NCBI GenBank assembly: GCA_038881895.1
Contig: JAVZOV010000001.1
Coordinates: 310,001-374,000, forward strand
Direction: 5' to 3'
DNA from: Thermoprotei archaeon
GTDB lineage: Archaea > Thermoproteota > Thermoprotei > Gearchaeales > WAQG01
DNA: 64,000 bases
In this document: one piece after another, positions 8,809 through 17,461 of the stretch
How positions within the stretch are numbered: position 1 is the first letter of the stretch
How the letters are laid out: the number at the start of each line of letters is the position of its first letter
The notes under the pieces: model-generated
Told to the model about the DNA's origin: nothing
Seen by the model: the letters and a program-made list of their open reading frames with translations, nothing else
The model's database searches: none
Program-made: the position numbers and the translations under genes

Positions 8809-9849
8809 CTAGTTGAGCTTAAGCGCGGCTATTCTATATATTGGATCTAAAAATCTATAGTTTTTAATTATGCTTAGTTCTTCTAAACTGTTAAGAACGT
8901 TTGAGAGTATGCTTGTGGATACTGTTATTCCTTCTTTTTCTTCAACATACCTCTTTATTTTACTCCAACTATCTTCTCCTTTAGCAATAGCTTTTAATAC
9001 TGTGGCATAACGTTTACTACCTCTTTTTTTAACTAGATTATTAAGCTCTTCTAAAGCTATATTTACTGCTGCGTCTTTAATTAATTCTAAATTTTTATTA
9101 CCTCTAACATATTCATTTCCAAAGAATGTTAACCAGCCCGGTATTCCATCAAAGAAATTTACTACTTCTTCTATAATATCTTTATTTACTTTAATATCAT
9201 ATTCTTTAAATCCTTGCTCTAAAAAGTCTCTTGAAGTATCGTGAGAGAATCTTTCTATTGTTAAATTAAAATAATATCTACCATAAAGTGGAGAAGCAGG
9301 TTTTTCTATCTTTAAAAAGTCATAGAGTAAGCCAATTTCTGAACCAGTGAAAATGAAAGTTATGTTCTTATTGTAATCATAAGCATGTGCTATTGCATTC
9401 AGAAATTCACTTGATCTTGGTCCTCTTAATCTTTGCGCTTCATCAAAAGCTATTATAACTCTTCGTCTATTTAAATTATCAAACAGAGAGGAAAGTGTTA
9501 ATGCACCTCTCCCTCTCCATTTTATTTCTATCTCATTACCCAATATTTTTATTGATGAGATACTTTTAAGAATATCAATAAACTTATCCATTTTTGAAGT
9601 TAAAGCCTTTGATAATAAATAATAAATGTCCTTATTTCCATAGTTATCTGGTAAGCTTCTTAAATCAAGTATTAAACCTGGGATTTTAACTTCTTCTAAG
9701 AATATGTTTAATAACGAAGATTTACCTATTCTTCTAATGCCTGTAATTATAATCATCGGCAGATCAACATTATTATTTAGCATCTCGAATTCTTTTTCCC
9801 TATCAAATAAGTCCTCCTTCTTAGTTTTTGGTCTTGGATCAAATAACAT
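8809..9849 (-). CDS. Archaeal AAA ATPase with C-terminal winged helix
   Basis: A 346-residue protein of the archaeal ATPase family (STAND-like AAA proteins common in thermophilic archaea). It has Walker A GIRRIGKSSLLN near residue 40, Walker B IIAFDEAQRLRG near 135 and a sensor FIFTGSEIGLL. The C-terminal third reads as a winged helix (SILSNVLNSLEELSIIKNYRFLDPIYRIAALKL), consistent with DNA binding. Cellular role is unknown in the family; some members sit beside mobile DNA. It stands between the copper operon and the YHS gene, in the same direction, but has its own start region, so a copper role is not implied. Confidence 0.85.
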   Translation of the reverse strand: MLFDPRPKTKKEDLFDREKEFEMLNNNVDLPMIIITGIRRIGKSSLLNIFLEEVKIPGLILDLRSLPDNYGNKDIYYLLSKALTSKMDKFIDILKSISSIKILGNEIEIKWRGRGALTLSSLFDNLNRRRVIIAFDEAQRLRGPRSSEFLNAIAHAYDYNKNITFIFTGSEIGLLYDFLKIEKPASPLYGRYYFNLTIERFSHDTSRDFLEQGFKEYDIKVNKDIIEEVVNFFDGIPGWLTFFGNEYVRGNKNLELIKDAAVNIALEELNNLVKKRGSKRYATVLKAIAKGEDSWSKIKRYVEEKEGITVSTSILSNVLNSLEELSIIKNYRFLDPIYRIAALKLN

Positions 9850-10018
9850 TCTGCCCCAGAAGTATAGTTCTCCCCCAGAACTAATAAACCTTTCCCTACA
9901 TAATCTCTTTCATAACTTTAATTAGATAGTAACACAAGTGCTTTCTCACACAATCATTCATACTCGATACTCTTACGATTAAAATCTAGAGCTTTCTTGA
10001 CATGTTCTTGTAAACTTC

Positions 10019-10195
10019 TTAATGATGCTTATGAATCTTACTTTCCCGTTTCATAGTAGAAACATATTTTCCAGGATCTTTCTGAAACTCTCTAAAACAA
10101 TGTTCGCTACAAAAATAATACACAATACCATTATATTCAGACTTCCATTTGCTTCCTTCAGAAACCTCCATTCCACAGACAGGATCTATTGACAT
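10019..10195 (-). CDS. Small YHS-domain protein, copper-associated
   Basis: A 58-residue protein read directly from the minus strand: it starts MSIDPVCGMEV and continues YYFCSEHCFREFQKDPGKY, the two halves of a YHS/TRASH-type metal module (Cys-Gly-Met plus Cys-x3-Cys), ending in a His/Lys-rich tail. It closely resembles the N-terminal domain of CopA ([17 protein letters not shown]), so it could be a free metal carrier or sensor partner. GGTGAT stands just before the ATG. The promoter carries the same operator as the copA operon, so the two should respond to the same signal. It was probably duplicated from, or lost from, a P-type ATPase gene. Confidence 0.85.
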   Translation of the reverse strand: MSIDPVCGMEVSEGSKWKSEYNGIVYYFCSEHCFREFQKDPGKYVSTMKRESKIHKHH

Positions 10196-10197
10196 TA

Positions 10198-10236
10198 TAT
10201 CACCATATATCTAAGTATGATATGTTATATTTAAAC
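10198..10236 (-). promoter_or_regulatory. YHS-gene promoter with copper-operon-type operator
   Basis: The plus strand reads ACCATAT-N11-ATATGTT at 10202-10226, next to a TATA box (ATATTTAAA, about 10227-10235). Arms, spacer length and TATA distance equal those before the HMA-copA operon. The operator covers the predicted transcription start, about 10 bases before the ATG at 10195. Confidence 0.75.
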
Positions 10237-10464
10237 TTATCTCATAAGCAAGAAAATACTTAACCCTACAAAATGAACACCACCCAATTGCTTGTGGTAT
10301 AGTACCACTCTACTGATACAACAATATATTATAATGGCCCAAGCTTTTCGTCCTTTCAGAATAAGGATTCGACAACAGTTCAGAAATAGAACAAGGAGGA
10401 AGCCGTGGTCAGCAGTTTTGGAATAGATAGGTTTAAATATTTGTTTAACTCTATTAACTCTTTG

Positions 10465-10650
10465 ATGAAAGAAGAACTACTTAGACCAAAAGATGTTGCT
10501 AAGAAGTTCGGTATCTCAGTTAAAACGCTCTGGAAGTGGCAGAAGAAAGGCATTATTAGAGCAGTTAGGCTTCCAACTGGTAAGCTACGCTACCCGAGGA
10601 GCGAAGTTGAAAGGCTATGGAAGCAGTTAAAAGCTACAGGATCCCAGTAG
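10465..10650 (+). CDS. MerR-like HTH protein (resolvase N-terminal domain only), copy b
   Basis: About 61 residues: MKEELLRPKDVAKKFG, then SVKTLWKWQKKG and wing RAVRLPTGKLRYPRSEVERL, ending right after the HTH. A TTTAAATA box at 10431-10438 inside the element end lies about 27-30 bases before ATG 10465, so the message should be leaderless. A GTG at 10405 would add 20 residues. The recombinase catalytic domain (YARVSS) that follows this HTH in complete IS607 resolvases is missing, exactly as in copies a and d. The stop lies 34 bases inside tnpB. Confidence 0.8.
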   Translation: MKEELLRPKDVAKKFGISVKTLWKWQKKGIIRAVRLPTGKLRYPRSEVERLWKQLKATGSQ

Positions 10651-11771
10651 AGGTTCCAAAAGATTTAATCGAAGAATACTTCAAAGTTAAGCAGAAGGCT
10701 TTAGACACAATCTTCTCACACGTTAAAATTTCTAAGAAGGCTCACCTTAACTTGAAAGCTGAGGATAGGAGAGAGCTTAGGGATGAACTGCTACGAGAGT
10801 GGAAATACTCAAAGCATTACGTTGACTCAGTAATAAACTCCGTTATCGGATTGGTTAAGGGCTGGATAACACTATATAATAGGGGGAAAGCGAATGAGCC
10901 TCCTGAGATAACTAAAAAAACCGTTTACATTAAGAGCACGCTCTTCAGCTTCAGAAATGGTATACTGAAGATAAGCATTGAACCGAACAAACGTTATCTT
11001 GGGGTTGACTTGAGTGAGTGTTCGTGGATTCCAAAAGACTTTGATAAAGTCGGTGGACTACTTATGACTGAGAAGGAGTTGATAATTACGGTTAAGAAGA
11101 GGGTTGAGCCCAAAGCTGAGAAGTGGGCTTCCTTCGATGTTAACTTAACGAACATAACAGCTTTCATAGATGGCGAGATCAAGCGCTATGACTTGAGGGG
11201 GCTCTACCATATTCACAGAGTTTATGAGGTTAAAAGACAGAGGATGCAAAAGTTATCTAAGATTAAGCCTCTAACATCAAAGAGACTATTAGAGAAGTAC
11301 TCTAAGCGTGAGAAGAATAGAGCCAAGGACTTCATGCACAAACTAACCACGCACATTGCGAGGGAGCTCAGGGAGAAGGACTGCGGAGCAATACTTGAAA
11401 ACCTGAAAGGTATAAAGGGGCGAATTCTTAACGGCTCAAGGAAAAATAACAGAAAGCTCTCAAAGTGGAACGCAAGAACATTCCAACTCATGCTCGAATA
11501 CAAGCTGAAGTGGCTTAACTTACCAGTGAAATACGTTAACCCAGCTAACTCATCTAAAACCTGCCCAGCCTGCTCAGGAAGCATGGCTTCCTATCTGGGC
11601 AGGATAATGAGGTGCGAAGAATGCGGTTTAACGATGGATAGGGATGTTGTAGCGGTGTTGAACCTTCAGATGCGGGGAATTGGGTTCTCCCCGAGAGCCC
11701 TCAACAAATTAATCGAGAGGGAAGGGTTAAGTAGGAATAAAAGCAACAATTCACTATGCATTCCTACTTAA
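10617..11771 (+). CDS. tnpB: TnpB RNA-guided nuclease, IS607 copy b
   Basis: A 384-residue TnpB with a complete RuvC site: Asp174 in SFDVNLTN, Glu261 in ILENLKG and Asp341 in TMDRDVVAVLN, with zinc finger CPACSG...CEEC in between. It overlaps the HTH gene by 34 bases. The stop falls just inside the right end (CIPT then stop), so this copy has what is probably the native C-terminus; copies a and d read past the element end. Very similar to copies a and d and clearly different from copy c. Confidence 0.94.
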   Translation: MEAVKSYRIPVEVPKDLIEEYFKVKQKALDTIFSHVKISKKAHLNLKAEDRRELRDELLREWKYSKHYVDSVINSVIGLVKGWITLYNRGKANEPPEITKKTVYIKSTLFSFRNGILKISIEPNKRYLGVDLSECSWIPKDFDKVGGLLMTEKELIITVKKRVEPKAEKWASFDVNLTNITAFIDGEIKRYDLRGLYHIHRVYEVKRQRMQKLSKIKPLTSKRLLEKYSKREKNRAKDFMHKLTTHIARELREKDCGAILENLKGIKGRILNGSRKNNRKLSKWNARTFQLMLEYKLKWLNLPVKYVNPANSSKTCPACSGSMASYLGRIMRCEECGLTMDRDVVAVLNLQMRGIGFSPRALNKLIEREGLSRNKSNNSLCIPT

Positions 11772-11991
11772 TCCAGAACCCCGAGAGGTTGAGATCAAGC
11801 CTTCATGAAGGGTCGGCATCCACAAAAATACAAATGAAGATAATACAGTTTTCATAACACTCAATAAATTCTAAATAAAGATCATAACTCTTCTAAACGA
11901 ACGATTAACATAAATTCAGAATAAAACTTTCCTCTCTTTATTTCAGACTTAATTCATGAGATTTAACGCTTGCATAATACAACATCATAAT

Positions 11992-12112
11992 TTGACATTC
12001 TCCACGACTATACTAGGAATTCTTACTTTTAAGATAATATTGATCCATCATTCACTGTCGAAATTTCCCTAATGTTCTGAGAAGCATCCTTGCTTATCTG
12101 AGCTTTCTTGGC
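11992..12112 (-). mobile_element. Decayed end(s) of a family-B IS605-like element
   Basis: On the minus strand, about 12024 down to 11992 reads GAATTCCTAG...CGTGGAGAATGTCAA, a worn version of the right end of the solo element at 17179-17461 (GAATCTCCTGG...CACGGAGAATGTCAA). A weaker match to its left end (GAGCTTTCTTG on the plus strand) lies near 12095-12112. If both are real the interior has been almost wholly deleted. The remaining part of the 11782-12122 gap shows nothing I recognise. Confidence 0.4.
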
Positions 12113-12122
12113 TTCTGCTCTA

Positions 12123-12617
12123 TCATTTTATGTTCGGTTGTACGTGTTCTCCTACTGTTTCAAGCACTAACATTGTTTCAGAGTGCTCTATTTCTTCGAA
12201 TTCCGCTAGATGCACTATTAGAAATCTAGAAATATCCTCCCATTTTTTTGCTCTAATTTTTAGTAATATGTCATATTGTCCTGTTATTATTTGCGCTTCT
12301 TCTACATAAGGTAATTTGTCTGAAGATTTTGTGCTTTCGAGTATTTTTTCTGCTAATACCACCTGGCTCGATCTACCTGAAATACTTCTCTCCCTTTTAA
12401 CACGCAAAAGTACGTAAGCTATGAAATTGTATCCTAATTTTTTATAATCCGGTATTGCAGTATATTTTTTTATATAACCTTCTTCTTCAAGTTTTCCTAG
12501 TCTGTACATAATCGTTGTACGCGGAACATTTATCTTTTTAGACATATCACTTATCGTTATTCTTGCATCTTGCATTAGCATGTTTATGATACGTTTATCA
12601 AATTCATCAAGCTCCAT
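12123..12617 (-). CDS. Lrp/AsnC-family transcriptional regulator
   Basis: About 164 residues. The N-terminal HTH is MELDEFDKRIINMLMQDARI, then SDMSKKINVPRTTIMYRLGKLEEEG, a textbook Lrp winged helix. The C-terminal RAM/ligand-binding part follows from YNFIAYVLLRV and includes ITGQYDILLKIRAKKWEDISRFL and the final HSETMLVLETV. An insertion of about 15 residues (SGRSSQVVLAEKIL) sits in the first RAM strand-helix connection. Start ATG 12617 is preferred over GTG 12626. No target genes are adjacent; it faces decayed transposon DNA upstream and downstream. A RAM-only relative is encoded at 38750-38998. Confidence 0.9.
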   Translation of the reverse strand: MELDEFDKRIINMLMQDARITISDMSKKINVPRTTIMYRLGKLEEEGYIKKYTAIPDYKKLGYNFIAYVLLRVKRERSISGRSSQVVLAEKILESTKSSDKLPYVEEAQIITGQYDILLKIRAKKWEDISRFLIVHLAEFEEIEHSETMLVLETVGEHVQPNIK

Positions 12618-12794
12618 CACAACCACAGTTTATATTACGTGAACTTATTTATAATACTAATTTCATAAATTTAAAATATGCTTTTTACTATTAACAAAAA
12701 CAGTTCTTCAGTTAACCGTACCAACCGCAAATATAAATAAAGATAACAATATTAAATAATCTTCTGATTTCCCTATTCCCCACACCTAAAGGTC

Positions 12795-13172
12795 CAACAT
12801 AGTAGTCGGATAGTTTAAAGTTAATTATCTATCTGTTCTGTTTTAGTTGTAAATGCGTCATGGATGGTTTTCGTGGTAACGGAGGCTCATCTCATCCTGA
12901 GTCTATCTATCCTCACCACACATCCGGTTAACAGCCCATTCGAGCTCTCTCACACTATTCTCATCGCGAAAGGTATAGAGTTAACTATGAAAACTGCTAA
13001 TGAAACCTGAAAACTCCTCCAAAACCTGCCCTCTCCGCTCAGGAAGCATAACTTCCTATGAGAACAGGCTAATGAAATGTGAGAAGTGGGTTTTATAATG
13101 AATAGGGATAGTAACGGTCTCCAAAAGAACCCTCAATGAAACACTACATATCCTTACTTGATTCAGAATCCT
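12795..13172 (+). pseudogene. tnpB: Decayed IS607-like element with tnpB 3' remnant
   Basis: Bases 13019-13115 can be read, through stops and shifts, as the end of this window's TnpB family: KTCP, then SGS, SY, LMKCEKW and MNRD. The stretch 13147-13172 is a worn right end (CTTGATTCAGAATCC for CTTAACTCAGAACCC). A possible left-end trace, GGATAGTTTAAAG near 12817-12830, resembles GGATAGGTTTAAA of copies a, b and d. The section between the last RuvC Asp and the tail is deleted. This is an old copy of the same family, showing long residence in the lineage. It fills most of the gene-free stretch 12627-13428; the remaining 13173-13428 is AT-rich with nothing recognisable. Confidence 0.65.
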
Positions 13173-13428
13173 ACAATCAAAACACAAATAATAATTCAAA
13201 CTTAAATTGGTACTCTTCTTAACTAAATAGAAAATTTATGTTTAAAGTTCTTATAATCTCAGTATTTTTCTAGGTTTTGTTTTTAATAAGTGCAACTTGT
13301 TAATATTTTAAATTTATAATTGTCTCATTTCATGGTTAAGATTGTGGATTTTTCATCAAACATAGTATAAATAATGATTATGAAAATATAAAAAAAATTA
13401 TTTTCATTAACCACATTACACGAAAATT

Positions 13429-13575
13429 TTATAGCTTTTTGCCTATGACTACCATTGTTGTTCCGCAAACTGAACACGTGCCCTTGATCGCAGGTTTTCC
13501 GTTCTTTAGTGTTACGTTAACTGGGTTCTTTATTTCTCGTATTGCTTTACATTTTACACAAAATCCTTGAACCAT
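13429..13575 (-). CDS. Small zinc-ribbon protein (DUF5679-like)
   Basis: A 48-residue protein, MVQGFCVKCKAIREI...GTCSVCGTTMVVIGKKL, with two CxxC knuckles (CVKC and CSVC) that should bind one zinc in a rubredoxin-like ribbon. I set the start at ATG 13575; the longer frame to 13740 is AT-rich and unlike protein. Such short ribbons (DUF5679) are widespread in archaea and their function is not established. No operon partner is close: 200 bases separate it from the next gene upstream. Confidence 0.8.
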   Translation of the reverse strand: MVQGFCVKCKAIREIKNPVNVTLKNGKPAIKGTCSVCGTTMVVIGKKL

Positions 13576-13778
13576 TGCGTATCCCTCGCACTTGTTATGT
13601 GTGAGTAGATATATATAAATTATTCTATCACAACGTTGAAATAATATATTGCTACATACATGAATATTATTTCTTAAAGTCTCAAAGAGCGGCTGAGTAT
13701 AAATATTCAGCGAAAAATAATTTAAGCATGCTAACAACACATTCCAGAACTAAAGCTTTTAGACTTTCTTGCTGAGTT

Positions 13779-14132
13779 TCATGTGAATAATGTATCTTCA
13801 GGTAGCTCTATTAATGCATTAGTTAGTAATTCTGGTAATTTAGGAAGTATATCGTTAAATTTTTCATTTTCCTTTACTAGTATGAAACGCATGTTTCCTT
13901 TTGCTTTACCGTAAGATACTTTACAAAAACCTTGTGATGGTACTAGGACGATTTCGACTTTAAGTTCAATCATTTTTAGAGTTGTTTGGAGTCTTCTTTT
14001 TTCTCGAGCATAATATCCTGGGTTATTATGTTTTTCTATTTCTTTTTTATCAGTATCGTATATGATAATCCATTTCCCATCGGGTAATTTTTTAATTTCT
14101 CCTACATCGTTTATAACAGCTGCAATCTTCAT
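13779..14132 (-). CDS. Uncharacterised 117-residue protein, possibly NifX-like
   Basis: I do not recognise this gene with certainty. The start MKIAAVINDVGEI and the segment IIIYDTDKKEIEKHNNPGY resemble the opening strands of the dinitrogenase iron-molybdenum cofactor (NifX/NifB-C) fold, where a G-x-F or NP segment follows. A single Cys (QGFCKVSYGKAKG) and a charged C-terminus follow. No transmembrane part or signal peptide. It lies 78 bases downstream of the CBS-domain gene in the same direction, so the two may be co-transcribed. No nitrogenase gene is in the window, and NifX-like proteins occur in many non-fixing archaea. Confidence 0.55.
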   Translation of the reverse strand: MKIAAVINDVGEIKKLPDGKWIIIYDTDKKEIEKHNNPGYYAREKRRLQTTLKMIELKVEIVLVPSQGFCKVSYGKAKGNMRFILVKENEKFNDILPKLPELLTNALIELPEDTLFT

Positions 14133-14210
14133 GGTTTTTCACGTCTTTGGACTAGTCAATGTCAACTAATATATTTTTTTATTAAATAATTTTTTAATAT
14201 TAATTTTGTA

Positions 14211-14642
14211 TTATAATACTCCGGGTATTGTGTAATGAATAATTTCCAGTATTGCTTTTTTAACGTATTGATTAAAGTGTTTTACAATGTCCGTTGCCGT
14301 GATTATTCCATAAATCGTGTTATCCTTTATCACTGGTAATCTTCGTATGTTGTGTTTTTCCATTAAGTCAGCTGCGAGGCTTAAATCAGAATCTGGGTCT
14401 ACGGATATAATAGGGTATGATGCTATTGCAGAAACTTTTACTTGTTGAGGATCTAGGTTTTCTGCAACAATTTTCCACGTGATGTCACGTTCAGTAATAA
14501 TTCCGATTGGTTTATTGTCCTTTAGTGCTATTGCATATCCTACACTTTTCTGTTTCATAGTTTTTGCAACGTTTACTATTGTATCATCGGCGTTGACTGT
14601 AATTACATCCTTTCGCATCAGATCTTTAACTTTTATTGTCAT
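14211..14642 (-). CDS. Tandem CBS-domain protein
   Basis: A 143-residue protein made of two CBS modules: TIKVKDLMRKDVITVNADDTIVN... with GIITERDITWKI closing the first, and AIASYPIISVDPDSDL... with YGIITATDIVKHF closing the second. Such stand-alone pairs bind adenine nucleotides and regulate partner proteins; the partner is unknown. It reads away from the ABC transporter operon, with which it shares a 150-base upstream region, and toward the uncharacterised gene at 13779-14132. Confidence 0.9.
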   Translation of the reverse strand: MTIKVKDLMRKDVITVNADDTIVNVAKTMKQKSVGYAIALKDNKPIGIITERDITWKIVAENLDPQQVKVSAIASYPIISVDPDSDLSLAADLMEKHNIRRLPVIKDNTIYGIITATDIVKHFNQYVKKAILEIIHYTIPGVL

Positions 14643-14791
14643 TGCGCATCAATGTTAGGAAGGATTTGTTAGAAAATAAAGCTATTTATTGTATTTATGT
14701 TTGTTACGTATTTTTGCGGTGTTGTTCATCGATTGTGGCTTTCGGGCATAATTATTTATAGGATTAGATGTTCAGTTTTTTGGGCGTGTTT

Positions 14792-15580
14792 ATGAGTTAT
14801 GATGTGGTTATAGATGTTCGGAATCTTGTGAAGCATTATGGTAATGTTGTTGCTCTTGATGGTATTAGTTTTCAGGTTAAGAAAGGTGAGATTTATGGTT
14901 TGCTTGGGCCTAACGGTGCTGGAAAGACTACTACTCTTAGAATAGTTTCTGGATTGCTTGAGCCTACTAGTGGTAGTGTTCGTGTATTGGGCCTTGATCC
15001 TGTTTCCGATCCTGTAGGTGTGAAACGTTTAATAGGTTATGTGCCTGAGAATCCTATGCTTTATGATTCGCTCACACCTAGGGAGTTTTTTGAATTTGTG
15101 TTATCTGTGAGAGGTCTTCGTGATAATGTTGTAGTTGAGCGACTTAACAAGCTTATTGAAGCGTTTAATCTGGTTGATTATATGAACCAGCTTATCGCTT
15201 CTCTTTCTTTAGGCACTAGACAGAAGGTTGCTGTTATTGCTGGTCTTGTTCATAATCCATCATTGCTTATTCTTGATGAGCCTTTAAATGGGTTAGATGC
15301 ACGTTCATCACGTATTGTTAAAGATTTGCTTAATATTCATGTAAGCAATGGCGGCTCTGTGCTATTTTCAACCCATATTATGGAGGTTGCCGAGCACATA
15401 TGCCATAGAGTTGGTATAATTCATAAAGGTAGGATCATTGCTGAGGGGACTGTTAATGAGCTTAGAGAGAAAATCCACGAGGCTGGAGCATCTTTGGAAG
15501 AAATATTTCTTAAAGTTACTGAGCAAGATGAAGCCATTACTGAAATTGTGAAGGCTCTTAAAGAGGCGTTTAATAAATGA
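14792..15580 (+). CDS. ABC transporter ATP-binding protein
   Basis: About 262 residues of an ABC-2-type exporter ATPase. Walker A GPNGAGKTTTL, Q-loop region NPMLYDSLTP, signature LSLGTRQKVAV and Walker B LLILDEPLNGLD are all present, with the switch His in FSTHIMEV. The longest frame begins at ATG 14768, but a TATA box (AATTATTTATA, about 14750-14760) would place the transcript start near 14780, so ATG 14792 (MSYDVVIDVRNLVKHYG) is preferred. The permease gene overlaps its stop (ATGA at 15577-15580), so the two are coupled. The substrate cannot be deduced. Confidence 0.92.
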   Translation: MSYDVVIDVRNLVKHYGNVVALDGISFQVKKGEIYGLLGPNGAGKTTTLRIVSGLLEPTSGSVRVLGLDPVSDPVGVKRLIGYVPENPMLYDSLTPREFFEFVLSVRGLRDNVVVERLNKLIEAFNLVDYMNQLIASLSLGTRQKVAVIAGLVHNPSLLILDEPLNGLDARSSRIVKDLLNIHVSNGGSVLFSTHIMEVAEHICHRVGIIHKGRIIAEGTVNELREKIHEAGASLEEIFLKVTEQDEAITEIVKALKEAFNK

Positions 15581-17163
15581 ATCTTCAAGAAGCATGGATA
15601 ATCAGCAGAATAACGTATCAAGAGATTGCTTTTAACGCTATGTTACAGACTAGAAAACACATGTTGGATCTTGGACGTTACAAGAACGCAGGTAGTTTTA
15701 TGCGAAGACTTAAGCAAAATGCTGCAATAAATAAGATAATAGTATCAGTATTCCTTTTTATAGGTTCGTTACTTCCTTATTTATCATTATCTATTTCAAA
15801 GCATAATCTGATGGTTACATTTAGTATTGCCATTTCTGTTTCTTTACTTATATCGTTTGCTCTTATTCTTTTTTATGAGATGCAACTGCTTCCTTACTTA
15901 ATTAATGCATCTGGCGTTCAAGCTTTACGATTATTTCCATTAAGTGATAAGGATGTTTCAATTATATCATTGCTAACGTTATTGCGAACAGCTGATTATC
16001 TAATATTAGCCATAATTAGTAGTCAAATAATGGGAGAGTTAATCATTAATGTTCCTATATTATTTATGATACTAAATCTTTTTATTTCATTACTTAACAT
16101 TGGGTTTGCAGTCTCGGTAGCTTTGTTTCTCTCAAAACTGTTTTATAAATTTATTTACGGAGGTTCTGGAGGGTTTATCAGGTTTATTTATACATTAACA
16201 TGGGGATTCGGTGTCAGTATTATGTACTTTCTCCCGGGCATTCTTAATAATTTTATACCGTACATTGAAAACGCTATGTTTACTATCCACAGCAACATTT
16301 CACCAATACTTCTTTTATATCCATTTCCTTTAGTACTATCCATTGTTAATTTTTCTAATATACCATTACCAATTTTCCTAACAGGGATTTCTTATTTTTT
16401 TATAGTTGTTTGGAGTATTAAGAGTTCAGCTTCGTTTGTTCAAAACGTAGTATTTGGTTATAAGGTGAACCTTCAACGTTTTAAAGGTAATATTAACATA
16501 AAGATTAGGAAAGTTATCTCAGCCATAATAATTAAGGACATTAGATTAGCCTCTAGAATGCCTAATTTGGCTTTTGCTTTAGCACTTCCTGTACTCGAAG
16601 TTATATTCATCATTACAGGTTTTTCATTTCAGGTTCCTAACTTCACATCAATAATGGATTATCGTGTTTTTACTGGAATGTTTGTTGGCGGATTTTTATC
16701 TATCCTTGTTTCAGTATTATTTTTAAGTTCTGATCTTTCATCCATAATCTTCATTTCTACTCTACCCTTAAGAACAAGAACTGTTATAATCGCCAAATCA
16801 TTCATTTCCATAATAACATACCTTCCAGTATTCACTGTATTTTTAATTTTTTCAAAATCTTTCACACTCTATCTTTTCATACTCATTTCAATAATTCCAG
16901 TATTAGCAGGATCACTTCTTAGTCCTACAATATACCTACTCCTAGTAAGTAAAGGAAGGTTAACTGCTCCAAACATATTTTCATCCCCACTCCACGCACT
17001 AATACCCTTAGCTGTAGGCGTTATTACAATCACCTTACCCACATCTGTTTACATGTTCTTTAGTTCCATAAGCCTATCACACGCTCTCATTGGTATGAGT
17101 ATTATATCTCTTGCCGAAATCATAATATCAATCAAGCTTCTCTATTTTCTTAAAGACTTATAA
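15577..17163 (+). CDS. ABC transporter permease (ABC-2-like)
   Basis: A 528-residue polytopic membrane protein with about 12 hydrophobic segments, beginning with an amphipathic N-terminus and TM1 around residues 48-68 (INKIIVSVFLFIGSLLPYLS). A central loop (VFGYKVNLQRFKGNINIKIRKVIS) splits it into two halves of six segments, as in large ABC-2 permeases. It is coupled to the ATPase by a 4-base overlap and should form the transport channel with it. Base composition changes strongly through the gene: G/T-rich near the operon start, A/C-rich at the 3' end. Confidence 0.88.
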   Translation: MNLQEAWIISRITYQEIAFNAMLQTRKHMLDLGRYKNAGSFMRRLKQNAAINKIIVSVFLFIGSLLPYLSLSISKHNLMVTFSIAISVSLLISFALILFYEMQLLPYLINASGVQALRLFPLSDKDVSIISLLTLLRTADYLILAIISSQIMGELIINVPILFMILNLFISLLNIGFAVSVALFLSKLFYKFIYGGSGGFIRFIYTLTWGFGVSIMYFLPGILNNFIPYIENAMFTIHSNISPILLLYPFPLVLSIVNFSNIPLPIFLTGISYFFIVVWSIKSSASFVQNVVFGYKVNLQRFKGNINIKIRKVISAIIIKDIRLASRMPNLAFALALPVLEVIFIITGFSFQVPNFTSIMDYRVFTGMFVGGFLSILVSVLFLSSDLSSIIFISTLPLRTRTVIIAKSFISIITYLPVFTVFLIFSKSFTLYLFILISIIPVLAGSLLSPTIYLLLVSKGRLTAPNIFSSPLHALIPLAVGVITITLPTSVYMFFSSISLSHALIGMSIISLAEIIISIKLLYFLKDL

Positions 17164-17178
17164 AAGTATTACAAAAAT

Positions 17179-17461
17179 GCGACAAGAAAGCTTAGAGCTT
17201 CGGTTCTGGGATGAATCGTCGATAGGCTTAAATAAGTGCTTAAACAATGTTTCCTTGAGCGGGTCGCTCGCATGTGGTTCGGACGTCCGAAAGCTGGAAT
17301 AAGGCTCTCATCCAAGACTGTGTGGGGAAGGTTCCAGCAAGCGGGCCATGGGCTATATGCTCATGGCAGGGGCTGCCTTGGCACAGCCCGAACTCGGTAG
17401 AATGAGTGGAGGCCCCACGACAAACCGAGAATCTCCTGGCTTCAGCCACGGAGAATGTCAA
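17179..17461 (+). mobile_element. Gene-free IS605-like element, family B (omega-RNA-like)
   Basis: A GC-rich island of about 283 bp in AT-rich DNA. Its left end (GACAAGAAAGC...TTCTGGGATGAA) recurs at 39050-39138. Its right end, 17428-17461, forms the hairpin CTCCTGGC-TTCA-GCCA(C)GGAG inside GAAT...GAATGTCAA, the form typical of archaeal IS200/IS605 right ends. The interior is rich in complementary GC blocks (for example GGGCCATGGGC/GCCTTGGCACAGCCC) and has no credible reading frame. It looks like an omega-RNA scaffold with both ends but no tnpA or tnpB, so it would need proteins in trans. Confidence 0.65.

Larger units (their letters stand above)
10403..11781 (+). mobile_element. IS607-like element, copy b (HTH plus tnpB, no resolvase domain)
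   Basis: Left end CCGTGGTCAGCAGTTTTG at 10403 and right end AATCCAGAACCC near 11781 match copy d (39539-40914) closely over the whole length, so these two are recent relatives. The interior has a leaderless HTH gene and an intact tnpB. The flank on the left (10340-10402) is open in frame but not recognisable. The right flank carries no gene for about 340 bases. Confidence 0.82.

Noticed and set aside
9985-10003. Another left end of a family-B element (AGAGCTTTCTTGACA)
   Set aside because: Only about 15 bases resemble it and no right end is nearby.
10340-10402. Small basic protein starting ATGGCCCAAGC before copy b
   Set aside because: The frame is Arg-rich and runs into the element end; no family match and no ribosome-binding site, so not supported.
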